Positions 26,165 to 34,357 of a stretch of DNA of 42,878 bases are shown here, in pieces. A program made the position numbers and the translations under genes. The notes below the pieces were generated by a model that saw nothing but the letters and a program-made list of their open reading frames with translations, was not told where the DNA came from and made no database searches. The number at the start of each line of letters is the position of its first letter. Position 1 is the first letter of the stretch. The DNA is from Limisphaerales bacterium (lineage in GTDB: Bacteria > Verrucomicrobiota > Verrucomicrobiia > Limisphaerales > UBA11358): contig PMOA01000100.1 in the NCBI GenBank assembly GCA_003161635.1, positions 73,771 to 116,648 on the forward strand, in the 5' to 3' direction.

Positions 26165-26350
26165 GAAAGTAGCCCACGGTGAAACCGTGGGTTGGCTTGC
26201 CCAAAGAAATTCAAGCCCCGGCCCGCCTTCGTTTCACTTCGGAGCGGCAAGCAGGGGCGGCAGAAAATCACCAACGTAAATTTCTTCCGCCCCATCCGGG
26301 GCTTCATTGGTTTGGTTGCTTTACCCACGGTTTCACCGTGGGCTACTTTC
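26165..26350. repeat. Nested-palindrome element 2 with perfect 28-bp terminal inverted repeats
   Basis: The arms at 26165-26192 and 26323-26350 are perfect reverse complements over 28 bases. Each arm is itself a hairpin, core CCCACGGT-GAA-ACCGTGGG (or TTC on the other arm), with a GAAAGTAG tail facing outward. Inside, AAGCCCCGG (26213-26221) pairs with CCGGGGCTT (26296-26304). It holds no gene and no transposase. It separates the AbiTii-like gene from a decayed small-gene pair. Confidence 0.9.
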
Positions 26351-26373
26351 GCCCGCCACTCCGTGACTAAAGA

Positions 26374-26637
26374 TTGCCGTATTGCCATTTGACTCTGTTT
26401 GCGGGTGAATTCATTTTTAGCGGCGTGAAGCCGGCTTTGCTTAAAACAAAAAAGCATCCCATTAGCAAATATGTTGGCGGGCTGAAAGCGCGTGGATTGC
26501 GCTCAGACGATTTGGTTGATGCCCTGCGCGGCATTCAGCGCGGTTTGGATGAAATGAAAGCTGGCACCGGCAAACCATTCCGTGTCGCGCTCGATGAAAT
26601 CCGCGCCAAACACAAAATTCCTTTTCCCAAATTATGA
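26374..26637 (+). pseudogene. Remnant of a small antitoxin-like gene
   Basis: The frame has no ATG before its middle and only a TTG at 26374. The last 55 residues (SKYVGGLKARGLRSDDLVDA, LRGIQRGLDEMKAGTGKPFR, ALDEIRAKHKIP) look like a helical antitoxin tail: the pattern of a GLDE/KAG turn and an EIRAKH helix is common in prevent-host-death or RHH-type antitoxins. The family is not certain. Its TGA overlaps an ATG (26634) that opens a 30-residue frame (MNDLTQSRRLPVVLPTGPDI...) ending at 26726, as if a coupled partner gene had been cut short. Confidence 0.4.
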
Positions 26638-26671
26638 ACGACCTGACTCAATCCCGCCGGCTGCCGGTTGT

Positions 26672-26708
26672 GCTGCCGACCGGCCCGGACATTTTCATGA
26701 CGTTCGTG
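26672..26708 (+). repeat. Copy 2 of the 37-bp imperfect direct repeat
   Basis: GCTGCCGACCGGCCCGGACA then ATTTTCATGACGTTCG repeats the motif at 26086. It lies inside the 30-residue frame at 26634-26726. The two copies bracket repeat element 2 and the antitoxin-like remnant, which together look like an inserted or duplicated block. Confidence 0.55.
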
Positions 26709-26892
26709 TTTTTGCCAAAAGAATAATTTTTGCAGGAGCCGGGGTGACAAGGCTCATTTCTTCTTGAATACAGAGACTCCTTCCGCCTTCGCCCGGCTAT
26801 GGCGAGACAAGTACGTCGTCTCCTACGAAGCCTACTTTGGTTTCAAATCCGCTTGGCAGCCGGAAAGCGTTCTGTTTAATTGGCCGTGCCTG

Positions 26893-29133
26893 ATGAGAAA
26901 ATTGCCCGCCATTGTTCTGCTCGCCTTTTTATTCGCGGTTTTTCCGTCTGTGGCCTGGGCGCAGGAGGAGCCGCAGATCGTGGTTCAGGCGCTCAACCAG
27001 ATTATCCCCGGCACATCCGTGGCCAGCCTGGAACTCAGGGACGGCGTGTGGTATGGCACGAACGGCATCTTCGTCCAACGCGGTGACGCGACCTTGAGCG
27101 CCGACAGTGCCGCCGTGAATGAGAAAACGGGCGAGGTGGCGGCCGACGGCCACGTGCGCATCGAGGAAGGCGATCTAATCTGGACCGGCGAACACATCCG
27201 CTACAATTTCATAACGCACCAGATGCAGAGCGAACAATTTCGCACGGGCAAACCGCCGGTGTTCACGCAAGGCCGGCAATTACAAGGCGACACGACCAAC
27301 AAAACCTACACCGCGCGCCACGCTTTCGTCACGACCGATGACGTGAGCGACCCGGCGATCCGCGTGCGCGCCAGTCGCATAAAAATTGTCCCCGGGAAAT
27401 ACATCGAAATGTGGAATGCCGTGCTGTTCATGGACGGTGTGCCGACGTTTTACTTTCCGTATTACCGGCGCAATCTGGGCGAGCACGTCAACAATTTCAA
27501 TTTTCTTCCCGGCTACCGCAGCGCCTACGGGCCGTTTTTGCTCAGCACCTACACGTGGTATCTGAATGATGCGATGGACGGAAAAATTCATCTGGACTAT
27601 CGCGAGAAGCGGGGCGTGGGCGCGGGGCCGGATCTGAATCTGCACCTCGGTCAATGGGGCGACGCGGAGTTCAAGTATTATTACCTGCATGACCAAAATC
27701 CAACCGCCAGCACGAACGGCACACCGTGGATCAATGGAATTCCCGAAAACCGCCAGCGCTTTTACCTCGGCTACCAGGCGACCCCGGCTACAAATTTGAA
27801 CGTGAAGGCGCTCGTGAATTACCAGAGCGACCCGCTCGTGCTGCATGACTTTTTCGAGGGCGACTATCGCAATAATCCGCAACCCAACACGTTTACCGAG
27901 GTCAACAAGTATTGGAACAACTGGAGTCTCGACGCCGAAACCACGCCGCAGGTAAATAATTTCTTCAACCAGGTCGAACGGCTGCCCGACGTGAGGCTCA
28001 CCGGCTACCGCCAGCAGGTTTTTAACACGCCGTTTTATTACGAGAGCGAAAGTTCGGCGGGCTGGTACCGGATGTTTTTTGCGGACACGAACGGACCAAC
28101 GCCGCTGAATTATTCCGCCTCGCGCGCCGACACCTTTCATCAACTGCTCCTGCCCCACACGTTTTTTGGCTGGCTGAACATCACCCCGCGCGTCGGCGGC
28201 CGCTTCACCTATTACAGCACGGAGAGCGGACCGGGCGGCACGAACAATGAAGCCTATCGCCGGGTGTTCAACACCGGCGTCGAAGCTTCGTTCAAAGCCT
28301 CGCAGCTTTGGGCCGGCGCGACGAATTCACTTCTGGCCGTTGACGGTCTGCGCCACATCATCGAGCCGTCGGTGACTTACGCCTACGTGCCCGCGCCCAG
28401 CACGCCGCCGTCGCGACTGCCGCAGTTCGATTCCGCGTTGCCCAGCCTGCTGCTGTTGCCGGTTCAATTTCCCGATTACAACAACATTGATTCCATTGAC
28501 AGCGAGAACGTGATTCGTTTCAGCCTGCGTAATACGCTCCAAACCAAGCGCGACGGACAGCTCGACAATCTGCTCGATTGGAACGTGATGTTGGATTGGC
28601 GGCTCACACCGGGCCAGGATCAACCCAATCTCGACGAACCGTTCAGCAAGCAGGAGACGTTCAGCGATCTTTACTCCGACCTCACGTTCAAGCCGCGCTC
28701 GTGGATCGTGCTTGATTCGCAACTGCGCTACGCCATCAACGGCGGCAATTTGAATCTTGCGTTTCATCAACTCACCTTCACGCCGAATGAACGCTGGAGT
28801 TGGGGACTCGGCCACTGGTATTTGCGCAGCGGATTTGATGGATTTACGCAAAGCGACAATTTCATCACCAGCACGTTTTTTTACCGGCTGAATGACAACT
28901 GGGGTTTCCGCACGCGGCACGATTTCAACGCCGCGGACGGCCGTTTGCAGCAACAAAATTACACGATCTATCGCGATATGCGGAGTTGGACTTGCGCGCT
29001 GACTTTCCGGGTGATTGACAACAGCACCGGCCCGACGGATTTCACGGTGGCCTTCACCTTCTCGCTCAAGGCCATGCCGAAAACCCACGTCGGCGACGAC
29101 ACCGCCCATCCATATCACCTTTTCGGGCAGTAA
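26893..29133 (+). CDS. lptD: LPS-assembly outer-membrane protein LptD/OstA
   Basis: The 746-residue protein starts at ATG 26893 with a good signal peptide (MRKLPAIVLLAFLFAVFPSV, cut at AWAQ). An N-terminal OstA/LptA-like jellyroll (DGVWYGTNGIFVQRGDATLS; TGEVAADGHVRIEEGDLIWT) is followed by a large beta-barrel rich in aromatic strands (WLNITPRVGGRFTYYSTESG; FRTRHDFNAADGRLQQQNY). LptD with LptE inserts lipopolysaccharide into the outer leaflet, so this organism likely has a true LPS outer membrane. I see no clear paired Cys motif. The longer TTG-started frame at 26764 is rejected because it puts 43 polar residues before the signal peptide. Confidence 0.85.
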   Translation: MRKLPAIVLLAFLFAVFPSVAWAQEEPQIVVQALNQIIPGTSVASLELRDGVWYGTNGIFVQRGDATLSADSAAVNEKTGEVAADGHVRIEEGDLIWTGEHIRYNFITHQMQSEQFRTGKPPVFTQGRQLQGDTTNKTYTARHAFVTTDDVSDPAIRVRASRIKIVPGKYIEMWNAVLFMDGVPTFYFPYYRRNLGEHVNNFNFLPGYRSAYGPFLLSTYTWYLNDAMDGKIHLDYREKRGVGAGPDLNLHLGQWGDAEFKYYYLHDQNPTASTNGTPWINGIPENRQRFYLGYQATPATNLNVKALVNYQSDPLVLHDFFEGDYRNNPQPNTFTEVNKYWNNWSLDAETTPQVNNFFNQVERLPDVRLTGYRQQVFNTPFYYESESSAGWYRMFFADTNGPTPLNYSASRADTFHQLLLPHTFFGWLNITPRVGGRFTYYSTESGPGGTNNEAYRRVFNTGVEASFKASQLWAGATNSLLAVDGLRHIIEPSVTYAYVPAPSTPPSRLPQFDSALPSLLLLPVQFPDYNNIDSIDSENVIRFSLRNTLQTKRDGQLDNLLDWNVMLDWRLTPGQDQPNLDEPFSKQETFSDLYSDLTFKPRSWIVLDSQLRYAINGGNLNLAFHQLTFTPNERWSWGLGHWYLRSGFDGFTQSDNFITSTFFYRLNDNWGFRTRHDFNAADGRLQQQNYTIYRDMRSWTCALTFRVIDNSTGPTDFTVAFTFSLKAMPKTHVGDDTAHPYHLFGQ

Positions 29134-29223
29134 AATTTAATCGTCTGTTCGTGGAAGAGCAGATATGATCTTCAAGTCGTGTTCGGGGTTCAAGCTGAAG
29201 CTTGCGGCTGCATTGCCCGCCAG

Positions 29224-30288
29224 TCACACCGCCGTGAACGCCGGCAGCGACAGGCTGAACGCCGAGCCTTTGCCGGGTTCGCTTTGCACGCGAATCGAGC
29301 CGTGATGCTCCAGCGCAATGCGCTGGCTGATGGCCAGCCCCAGGCCCGTGCCATTTGTTTTGGTCGTGAAAAACGGCTCGAACAGTCGTTCCAGATTTTC
29401 CGGCGCGATGCCCACGCCGGTGTCTTGAATGTTGATCCGTAATTGCCGCTCGCTGCGTTCGCCCTTCACCGTTTCCGTGTTGACGGTCAACACACCGTTC
29501 GTGCCCATCGCTTCAAGCGCGTTGAGCAGCAGATTCATCAACGCCTGCTGCAATTGCGCGTCGTCGCCGCGCACGGTGTCGGGATCGGCTTTATAATGCC
29601 GCTGCAGCGAAATTAATTTTCCACTGATTTGATGCTGCATCAGGCGCAGCGAATGGTCGAGCACGTCGTGGATGCGCACGGTCGTGAACGCCGCGCGGTT
29701 CGGCGCGGCAAACCGCAGCATCTGCGTCGCGAGCGCGTTGATGCGCTCCAGTTCGCGCCCGACGACCTCGGTGAGTTCCGTGTCCTGGCCTTTCTGCGCC
29801 AGCAGGTCAACGAACGTCTTGATGGCGACCATGCCGTTTTTGATTTCGTGCGCCATGCTGGCCGAAAGCGTGCCGAGGCCGGCCAGCCGGTCGAGCCGTC
29901 TGAGGTTCTGCTCAAAAACCGGCGTGGAAGTCAGGCTGTTCAAAACGACGACAATTTCCAGGGACTTGTGCGTTGTCACGGGCAAAATGCTCGCGCGCAA
30001 TGCCGTTGCATGGCCCAAAGGAATTTCGCGGTTCAAAATCGCCTTGCCGCTCCTGACGGTTTCCTGAATCAGTTTGGCCAGCGGCGCGGGCAACGAACTC
30101 AATGGCGCGTTCAGCAACTTCGCCGCGTCCTGGTGCAGATGTTCGGCGGCTTCGGCGGTGCAGGCGACGATGCGTTTGCGCGCGCCCACCACGATCACGC
30201 CGCAGGCGAAACATTCCTGAAGCAGACTCACGGGGTTTCCACCCGAAAGTCCACCACAACCCTTGCTGCCCAGTTTGTCCGATGACAT
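29224..30288 (-). CDS. Orphan sensor histidine kinase, PAS/HisKA/HATPase, NtrB-like
   Basis: The 354-residue soluble kinase has a PAS-like N-terminal domain (LLQECFACGVIVVGARKRIV). A HisKA helix pair follows with the phospho-accepting His in SASMAHEIKNGMVAIKTFVD, then an HATPase with N box QALMNLLLNALEAMG, DTGVGIAPENLERLFEPFFT and GTGLGLAISQRIALEHHG. No transmembrane segment is seen, so the sensor is cytosolic, and two Cys (ECFACG) in the PAS region might bind a ligand. It converges with lptD and diverges from ribBA. No response regulator gene lies nearby. Confidence 0.85.
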   Translation of the reverse strand: MSSDKLGSKGCGGLSGGNPVSLLQECFACGVIVVGARKRIVACTAEAAEHLHQDAAKLLNAPLSSLPAPLAKLIQETVRSGKAILNREIPLGHATALRASILPVTTHKSLEIVVVLNSLTSTPVFEQNLRRLDRLAGLGTLSASMAHEIKNGMVAIKTFVDLLAQKGQDTELTEVVGRELERINALATQMLRFAAPNRAAFTTVRIHDVLDHSLRLMQHQISGKLISLQRHYKADPDTVRGDDAQLQQALMNLLLNALEAMGTNGVLTVNTETVKGERSERQLRINIQDTGVGIAPENLERLFEPFFTTKTNGTGLGLAISQRIALEHHGSIRVQSEPGKGSAFSLSLPAFTAV

Positions 30289-30471
30289 TGAAATTCGCCG
30301 GTCGTTCGGTTGCTAAATCTTACCCCCGCCACTGATTGGAAAAACGTTTCCAATGAGACTCGACAAATCGTAAGCCGGCTTTTGGTGTCGTGTCAGCAAA
30401 AATCAGCGTGCCAGGACCGAGCCGGGCGCATCTCAATTTTTGAGCAGGCGTTCGGTTCCGGAGGAACCATC

Positions 30472-30619
30472 GAAAATAGCCCGGCATTTCAATGCCGGGA
30501 CAGGTTGGAAAAACGTCGAGTCCCGCAGGGACGGCTGAAAAGAAACGCCTTTTCAGGCGTCCTCGCGGGACTTGTTACGCTACCGTCAAACCCCGGCGTT
30601 CAAACGCCGGGCTATTTTC
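30472..30619. repeat. Nested-palindrome element 3
   Basis: Perfect 14-base outer arms GAAAATAGCCCGGC (30472-30485) and GCCGGGCTATTTTC (30606-30619) are each part of a hairpin, CCCGGCAT-TTCA-ATGCCGGG (30480-30499) and CCCGGCGTT-CA-AACGCCGGG (30592-30611). Inside, GTCCCGC (30520-30526) pairs with GCGGGAC (30565-30571) around ACGCCT-TTTC-AGGCGT (30545-30560), and GTCCC-GCA-GGGAC folds on its own. A further hairpin GGTTCC-GGA-GGAACC lies just outside (30454-30468). Confidence 0.9.
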
Positions 30620-30742
30620 AAAATGTCCCTTCTGGACACAGCGTTTTCGGTTGTCCAAAAATTGAGATGCTTTCGGACCAAACCGAGCCGATTTGTTTTG
30701 CGTCTGGCGTTTGGACGGCGGACGGCTATGCTATTTTCGCCG

Positions 30743-31942
30743 ATGAAAAAAACTTTCGACAGTATTGAATCCGTCGTCGCCGACGTCCGCAAAGGCAAAA
30801 TGGTCATCGTAGTGGACGACGCCGACCGCGAGAACGAAGGTGATTTGATCATGGCCGGACAATTCGTGACGCCCGTGGCGGTCAATTTCATGGCGAAATT
30901 CGGCCGCGGGCTGATTTGCGTGCCGGCGGCCGCCGGGCGGCTGCACCAGCTGGGCATTGACCGCATGGTGCAGCAAAACCGCGAGAGCTTTCGCACTGAT
31001 TTTCATGTGAGCGTGGACGCCGCGCACGGCATCACCACCGGCATCAGCGCAGCGGATCGGGCGCGCACCATCAAAATCATGGCCGAACCTAAGGCGGCGC
31101 CGGACGACCTCGTGCAGCCGGGCCACGTGTTTCCATTGCGCGCGCGTCCGGGTGGCGTCCTCCAGCGCGCCGGCCACACCGAGGCGGCGGTGGACCTGGC
31201 CACGCTCGCGGCCTGCCGGCCCGTCGGCATCCTCTGCGAAATCATGAACGACGACGGCACGATGGCGCGCCTGCCGCAGTTGCTGAAGTTCGCCAAAAAA
31301 CATCGCCTGAAAATCTGCACCATCGCCGACCTGATCGAACACCGGCGCACGCGGGAGAAACTGGTCGAGCGCGTCGAGACCGTGAAACTGCCGACCGACT
31401 ACGGTGATTTCGATTTGCATTTATATCGCTCGAAACTGGACGACCAGCATCACCTTGCGCTGGTGCATGGCGACGTGGCCGGGCGGGAAAAAGTTCTCGT
31501 GCGCGTCCACAGCGAATGTCTGACCGGCGACGTGTTCGGCTCGCGCCGCTGCGATTGCGGCTCGCAACTGCATCAGGCCATGCGGCAGGTTGCCGCGGCC
31601 GGGTGCGGCGTGATTGTCTATATGCGGCAGGAAGGCCGCGGCATCGGCCTCGGGCCGAAAATCAAGGCTTACAAGTTGCAGGAGCAGGGCTACGACACCG
31701 TCGAAGCCAACCAAAAACTCGGCTACGAAATGGATTTGCGCGAATACGGTCTCGGCGCGCAAATCCTCGTTGATCTCGGCCTCAAGACCATCCGTTTGCT
31801 GACGAACAACCCCAAAAAACTTGTCGGGCTGGAGGGCTACGGCTTGAAAATCGTCGAGCAGGTGCCGATTCGCGTGAAACCGAATCCGCACAACGAACGC
31901 TACTTGAAAGTGAAACGCGAGAAGATGGGGCATTTGTTGTGA
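30743..31942 (+). CDS. ribBA: RibBA: 3,4-dihydroxy-2-butanone-4-phosphate synthase / GTP cyclohydrolase II
   Basis: The 399-residue bifunctional enzyme makes both precursors of riboflavin. The N-terminal RibB domain (1-200) has VDDADRENEGDLIMAG and RAGHTEAAVDLATLA. The C-terminal RibA domain has the zinc Cys set HSECLTGDVFGSRRCDCGS and MRQEGRGIGL. ATG at 30743 (MKKTFDSIESVVADVRKGKM) is the family start; an upstream frame to 30572 runs through the repeat element and is not part of the gene. I see no FMN riboswitch in the 450-base leader. The ribH gene lies 9 kb downstream on the same strand, beyond the respiratory cluster. Confidence 0.95.
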   Translation: MKKTFDSIESVVADVRKGKMVIVVDDADRENEGDLIMAGQFVTPVAVNFMAKFGRGLICVPAAAGRLHQLGIDRMVQQNRESFRTDFHVSVDAAHGITTGISAADRARTIKIMAEPKAAPDDLVQPGHVFPLRARPGGVLQRAGHTEAAVDLATLAACRPVGILCEIMNDDGTMARLPQLLKFAKKHRLKICTIADLIEHRRTREKLVERVETVKLPTDYGDFDLHLYRSKLDDQHHLALVHGDVAGREKVLVRVHSECLTGDVFGSRRCDCGSQLHQAMRQVAAAGCGVIVYMRQEGRGIGLGPKIKAYKLQEQGYDTVEANQKLGYEMDLREYGLGAQILVDLGLKTIRLLTNNPKKLVGLEGYGLKIVEQVPIRVKPNPHNERYLKVKREKMGHLL

Positions 31943-31979
31943 ACTGCTAAAAACGAAAATGGGACCGCTAATTTGGTTA

Positions 31980-32285
31980 ATGAGTTTTGTCGCGCGGATT
32001 CGTTCTGGAGAACAGTTCCGAAAAGCAACGCAATCAGATTATCGGTTTCACTTTTTCTTCTTCGCCACGCTTCCGATTTGCTTTCTTGTTGGAAAATGGG
32101 TTTTGAACCTCATTCCACAATCAACATAAAGTGGATTTCCATTCCGGTTGATCATCACTGCGTTGGGAACCGTTTACGTTTTTCTTTTGTTGACCGTCGG
32201 GAAAAAGATTCCTTTGTCTATATTGTTACCTCTGGCCGCAGTATCTTGGTCGCTCTTTGCGTGGTTTGTTTGGAAGCATGGTTAA
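31980..32285 (+). pseudogene. Small membrane protein gene with an in-frame TAA
   Basis: From ATG 31980 the frame reads MSFVARIRSGEQFRKATQSD and a hydrophobic helix (FHFFFFATLPICFLVGKWVL). It stops at TAA (32127-32129), then continues in the same frame with two more hydrophobic stretches (FRLIITALGTVYVFLLLTVG and LSILLPLAAVSWSLFAWFVW) to TAA at 32285. The membrane-like composition on both sides of the stop suggests one three-helix protein of about 100 residues with a nonsense codon. I do not recognise the family, and chance AT-rich hydrophobicity cannot be ruled out. Confidence 0.4.
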
Positions 32286-32364
32286 AACTTTCGTATGTTG
32301 AAACCCGTCAAAACCAAAACGGCTCGCGCCAGCGGTGGCACCTTCGCCCTCGTCGCCGTCCGCT

Positions 32365-32512
32365 CTCATTAACACCCTGTTTTAGCGGGGTGTTCAAAAG
32401 GCCTGGCGGACAAAAACCGTTTCAACGGTTTTGCGGGCGTAGGAAAAACCGCTGAAGCGGTTGAATTTCCTTCTTGCGACCTCCCACCCGGTTGAAGCCG
32501 GGTGTTAATGAG
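32365..32512. repeat. Nested-palindrome element 4
   Basis: Perfect 13-base outer arms CTCATTAACACCC (32365-32377) and GGGTGTTAATGAG (32500-32512). Hairpins in order: AACACCC...GGGTGTT (32371-32394), AAAACCGT-TTCA-ACGGTTTT (32413-32432), AACCGC-TGAA-GCGGTT (32447-32462) and CACCCGG...CCGGGTG (32485-32504). Loops are again TTCA/TGAA type. It lies between the decayed membrane-protein gene and the first cytochrome gene. Confidence 0.9.
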
Positions 32513-32648
32513 AAACCAACGCCGGCGTCGCGACAAAAAAAGGCATTGAAATGCCAAAAAAGATGGAGCACATTCAGCCCGGCGGACCGATATAGACAGG
32601 CTGATTATTGCGATGGAATAACCAAAATAAGTAATGCGCTTACAAGTT

Positions 32649-32957
32649 ATGAAAATACAAAAAATAATATTATGGTGTTTATCGGGGCTGGTTGGCGCGT
32701 GCCTGCTCGGACTTGGCCTGACGCCGGCCCACGCCGAACCGGAAAAGAAAGCGGACCAGAAAGCGGGGCCAAAAAAACTCACCGGCGCCGAGTTATACGC
32801 CATCAATTGCAACCGCTGCCATCCGGAGCGGTATGCCACCGAGTTCACGTCGGCTCAGTGGAAAACCATCATGTTGCACATGCGGGTGCGGGCCAACCTT
32901 CCCGCGGCACAGGCGAAGGAAGTCCTGAAGTATCTCCAGGAGGACAGTGGAAACTAA
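32649..32957 (+). CDS. Small monoheme c-type cytochrome
   Basis: The 102-residue protein has a signal helix (IILWCLSGLVGACLLGLGLT, cut near AHAEP) and a single heme motif CNRCH at about residue 58. A later HMRVRANLPAAQ offers possible Met ligands. It is the first gene of the respiratory cluster, 15 bases before the porin gene. ATG 32649 gives the right signal peptide. Its role as a periplasmic electron carrier is inferred from the cluster. Confidence 0.85.
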   Translation: MKIQKIILWCLSGLVGACLLGLGLTPAHAEPEKKADQKAGPKKLTGAELYAINCNRCHPERYATEFTSAQWKTIMLHMRVRANLPAAQAKEVLKYLQEDSGN

Positions 32958-32972
32958 AAAAGGAATTTACCC

Positions 32973-34337
32973 ATGAAAATACCTTCCCTAATTCTAAGTG
33001 CGGCGGCGGCAGCTTGCGTGTTGGGTGTTGCCCTGCCTCCGCGCGCGGCGGCGATGATCAGCGATGAGGATTTCAATGCGTTGAAAAGCGCGGTCACCAA
33101 TCAGGACCAAAGGATCGGCCAGCAGGACCAGAGGATCGGCCAGCTTGAAAAGCTGCACGAACAGGACCAGCAGACGCACGAACAGGATCAGCAGACCATT
33201 CACCAGTTGGAACAGCGGTTGGGAGAAACACAGCAGCTTGCCACCAATGCGGAGCAGAAAGCCGAGTCGGCGGCCAGGATTCAACCGGTTCATCCGGTCC
33301 CCAGCGGGGCGATGAGCGCGTTGCACAATTTCACAATGGTGGGCGACGCGGAAGTTCAATTCGGAAAGTCCCAAGGGCAGCACAGCACCTTTGCATTGGC
33401 TGATTTTGCGCCAATCTTCCTGCTTCGGGCGAACGACAACGTGCTGTTTGAAGCCGGTTTTGATGTCACGCTGCAAAATAATACAGATTCGAGTGGCAAT
33501 CCCAATGGTGGTAGCTCGACCGTGGTAAGTTTGAGTTTCGCCCAGTTGGATTACCTGCTCAACGATTACGTGATGATTGTGGCCGGGGACATGGTTCTGC
33601 CCTTGGGCACTTATTCTGAGCGGGCGGCGGGCTGGCTCAATAAGATACCGGATAACCCGTTGTCACGCGATCTCCTGCCGGGCAGTGGTGTCGGCGCCCA
33701 GTTGCGGGGTGCTGTGCCGGTCGGACAGTCAGGCCAGATGGTCACCTATTCTGTTTATGGCGCCAATGGACCGTCCTCAACGGATGGAACAGGCGCCTCT
33801 GGCATGTTGGATTTGGGCGGGAATGTTGGTGACACCCCGAATCTCCACAGCGACCCCAGCGGCGGTGGCCGCATCGGATGGTTTTTCCCGTGGAAAGCTC
33901 ATTATGATGTCGAGCTTGGTGTTTCGGGTCAGTCGGGTGTTTGGGACAACGCCGGGAAACGACAGTGGTCGGCGGCGGTCCTTGATGCCGCCGTGCATAT
34001 CAGTCCTTACTTTGAAGTGAAGGGCGAGTATATCAATACCTGGGTGCAAACCGACGACATCGGCACCATGCATCCGAATGGCGGGTGGGTTCAAGCGGGT
34101 TACAAACTGGCGGGACTAAATTTGGATCTGCCCGTCGTGAACGATATTGAACTGGTCAGCCGTTATGACGTAATGAACGACGGTCTGGGAACGAAAACGG
34201 ACCGCGTCACGGCAGGTTTTGTTTATTATCTCACGAACACGTTGCTGTTTGAAGGTGACTATGAATGGCTGCACAGCCGCGGTCCTGCGGCGCTGCCGTC
34301 CAATGAGTTTGTAGTCCAGCTCTCCTACGGATTCTAA
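32973..34337 (+). CDS. Outer-membrane porin with N-terminal coiled coil
   Basis: The 454-residue protein has an AAG GA ribosome site 8 bases before ATG and a signal peptide (LILSAAAAACVLGVALPPRA). A Gln-rich coiled coil follows (NQDQRIGQQDQRIGQLEKLH; HEQDQQTHEQDQQTIHQLEQ), likely a periplasmic trimer stalk. From about 115 on, a beta-barrel has alternating aromatic strands and a final Phe (NEFVVQLSYGF), typical of phosphate-selective or short-chain porins. It sits between two c-type cytochromes. The substrate is unknown; position suggests a link to electron transfer or supply of an electron donor or acceptor. Confidence 0.8.
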   Translation: MKIPSLILSAAAAACVLGVALPPRAAAMISDEDFNALKSAVTNQDQRIGQQDQRIGQLEKLHEQDQQTHEQDQQTIHQLEQRLGETQQLATNAEQKAESAARIQPVHPVPSGAMSALHNFTMVGDAEVQFGKSQGQHSTFALADFAPIFLLRANDNVLFEAGFDVTLQNNTDSSGNPNGGSSTVVSLSFAQLDYLLNDYVMIVAGDMVLPLGTYSERAAGWLNKIPDNPLSRDLLPGSGVGAQLRGAVPVGQSGQMVTYSVYGANGPSSTDGTGASGMLDLGGNVGDTPNLHSDPSGGGRIGWFFPWKAHYDVELGVSGQSGVWDNAGKRQWSAAVLDAAVHISPYFEVKGEYINTWVQTDDIGTMHPNGGWVQAGYKLAGLNLDLPVVNDIELVSRYDVMNDGLGTKTDRVTAGFVYYLTNTLLFEGDYEWLHSRGPAALPSNEFVVQLSYGF

Positions 34338-34357
34338 ACAAAAGAAAATACCAACTT

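Noticed and set aside
30289-30742. FMN riboswitch before ribBA
   Set aside because: I could not find the conserved RFN core; the gap is filled by hairpin repeats.
31973-32455. 160-codon plus-strand frame
   Set aside because: It runs through repeat element 4, has no family pattern and a mixed composition; the membrane-like frame beside it explains the region better.
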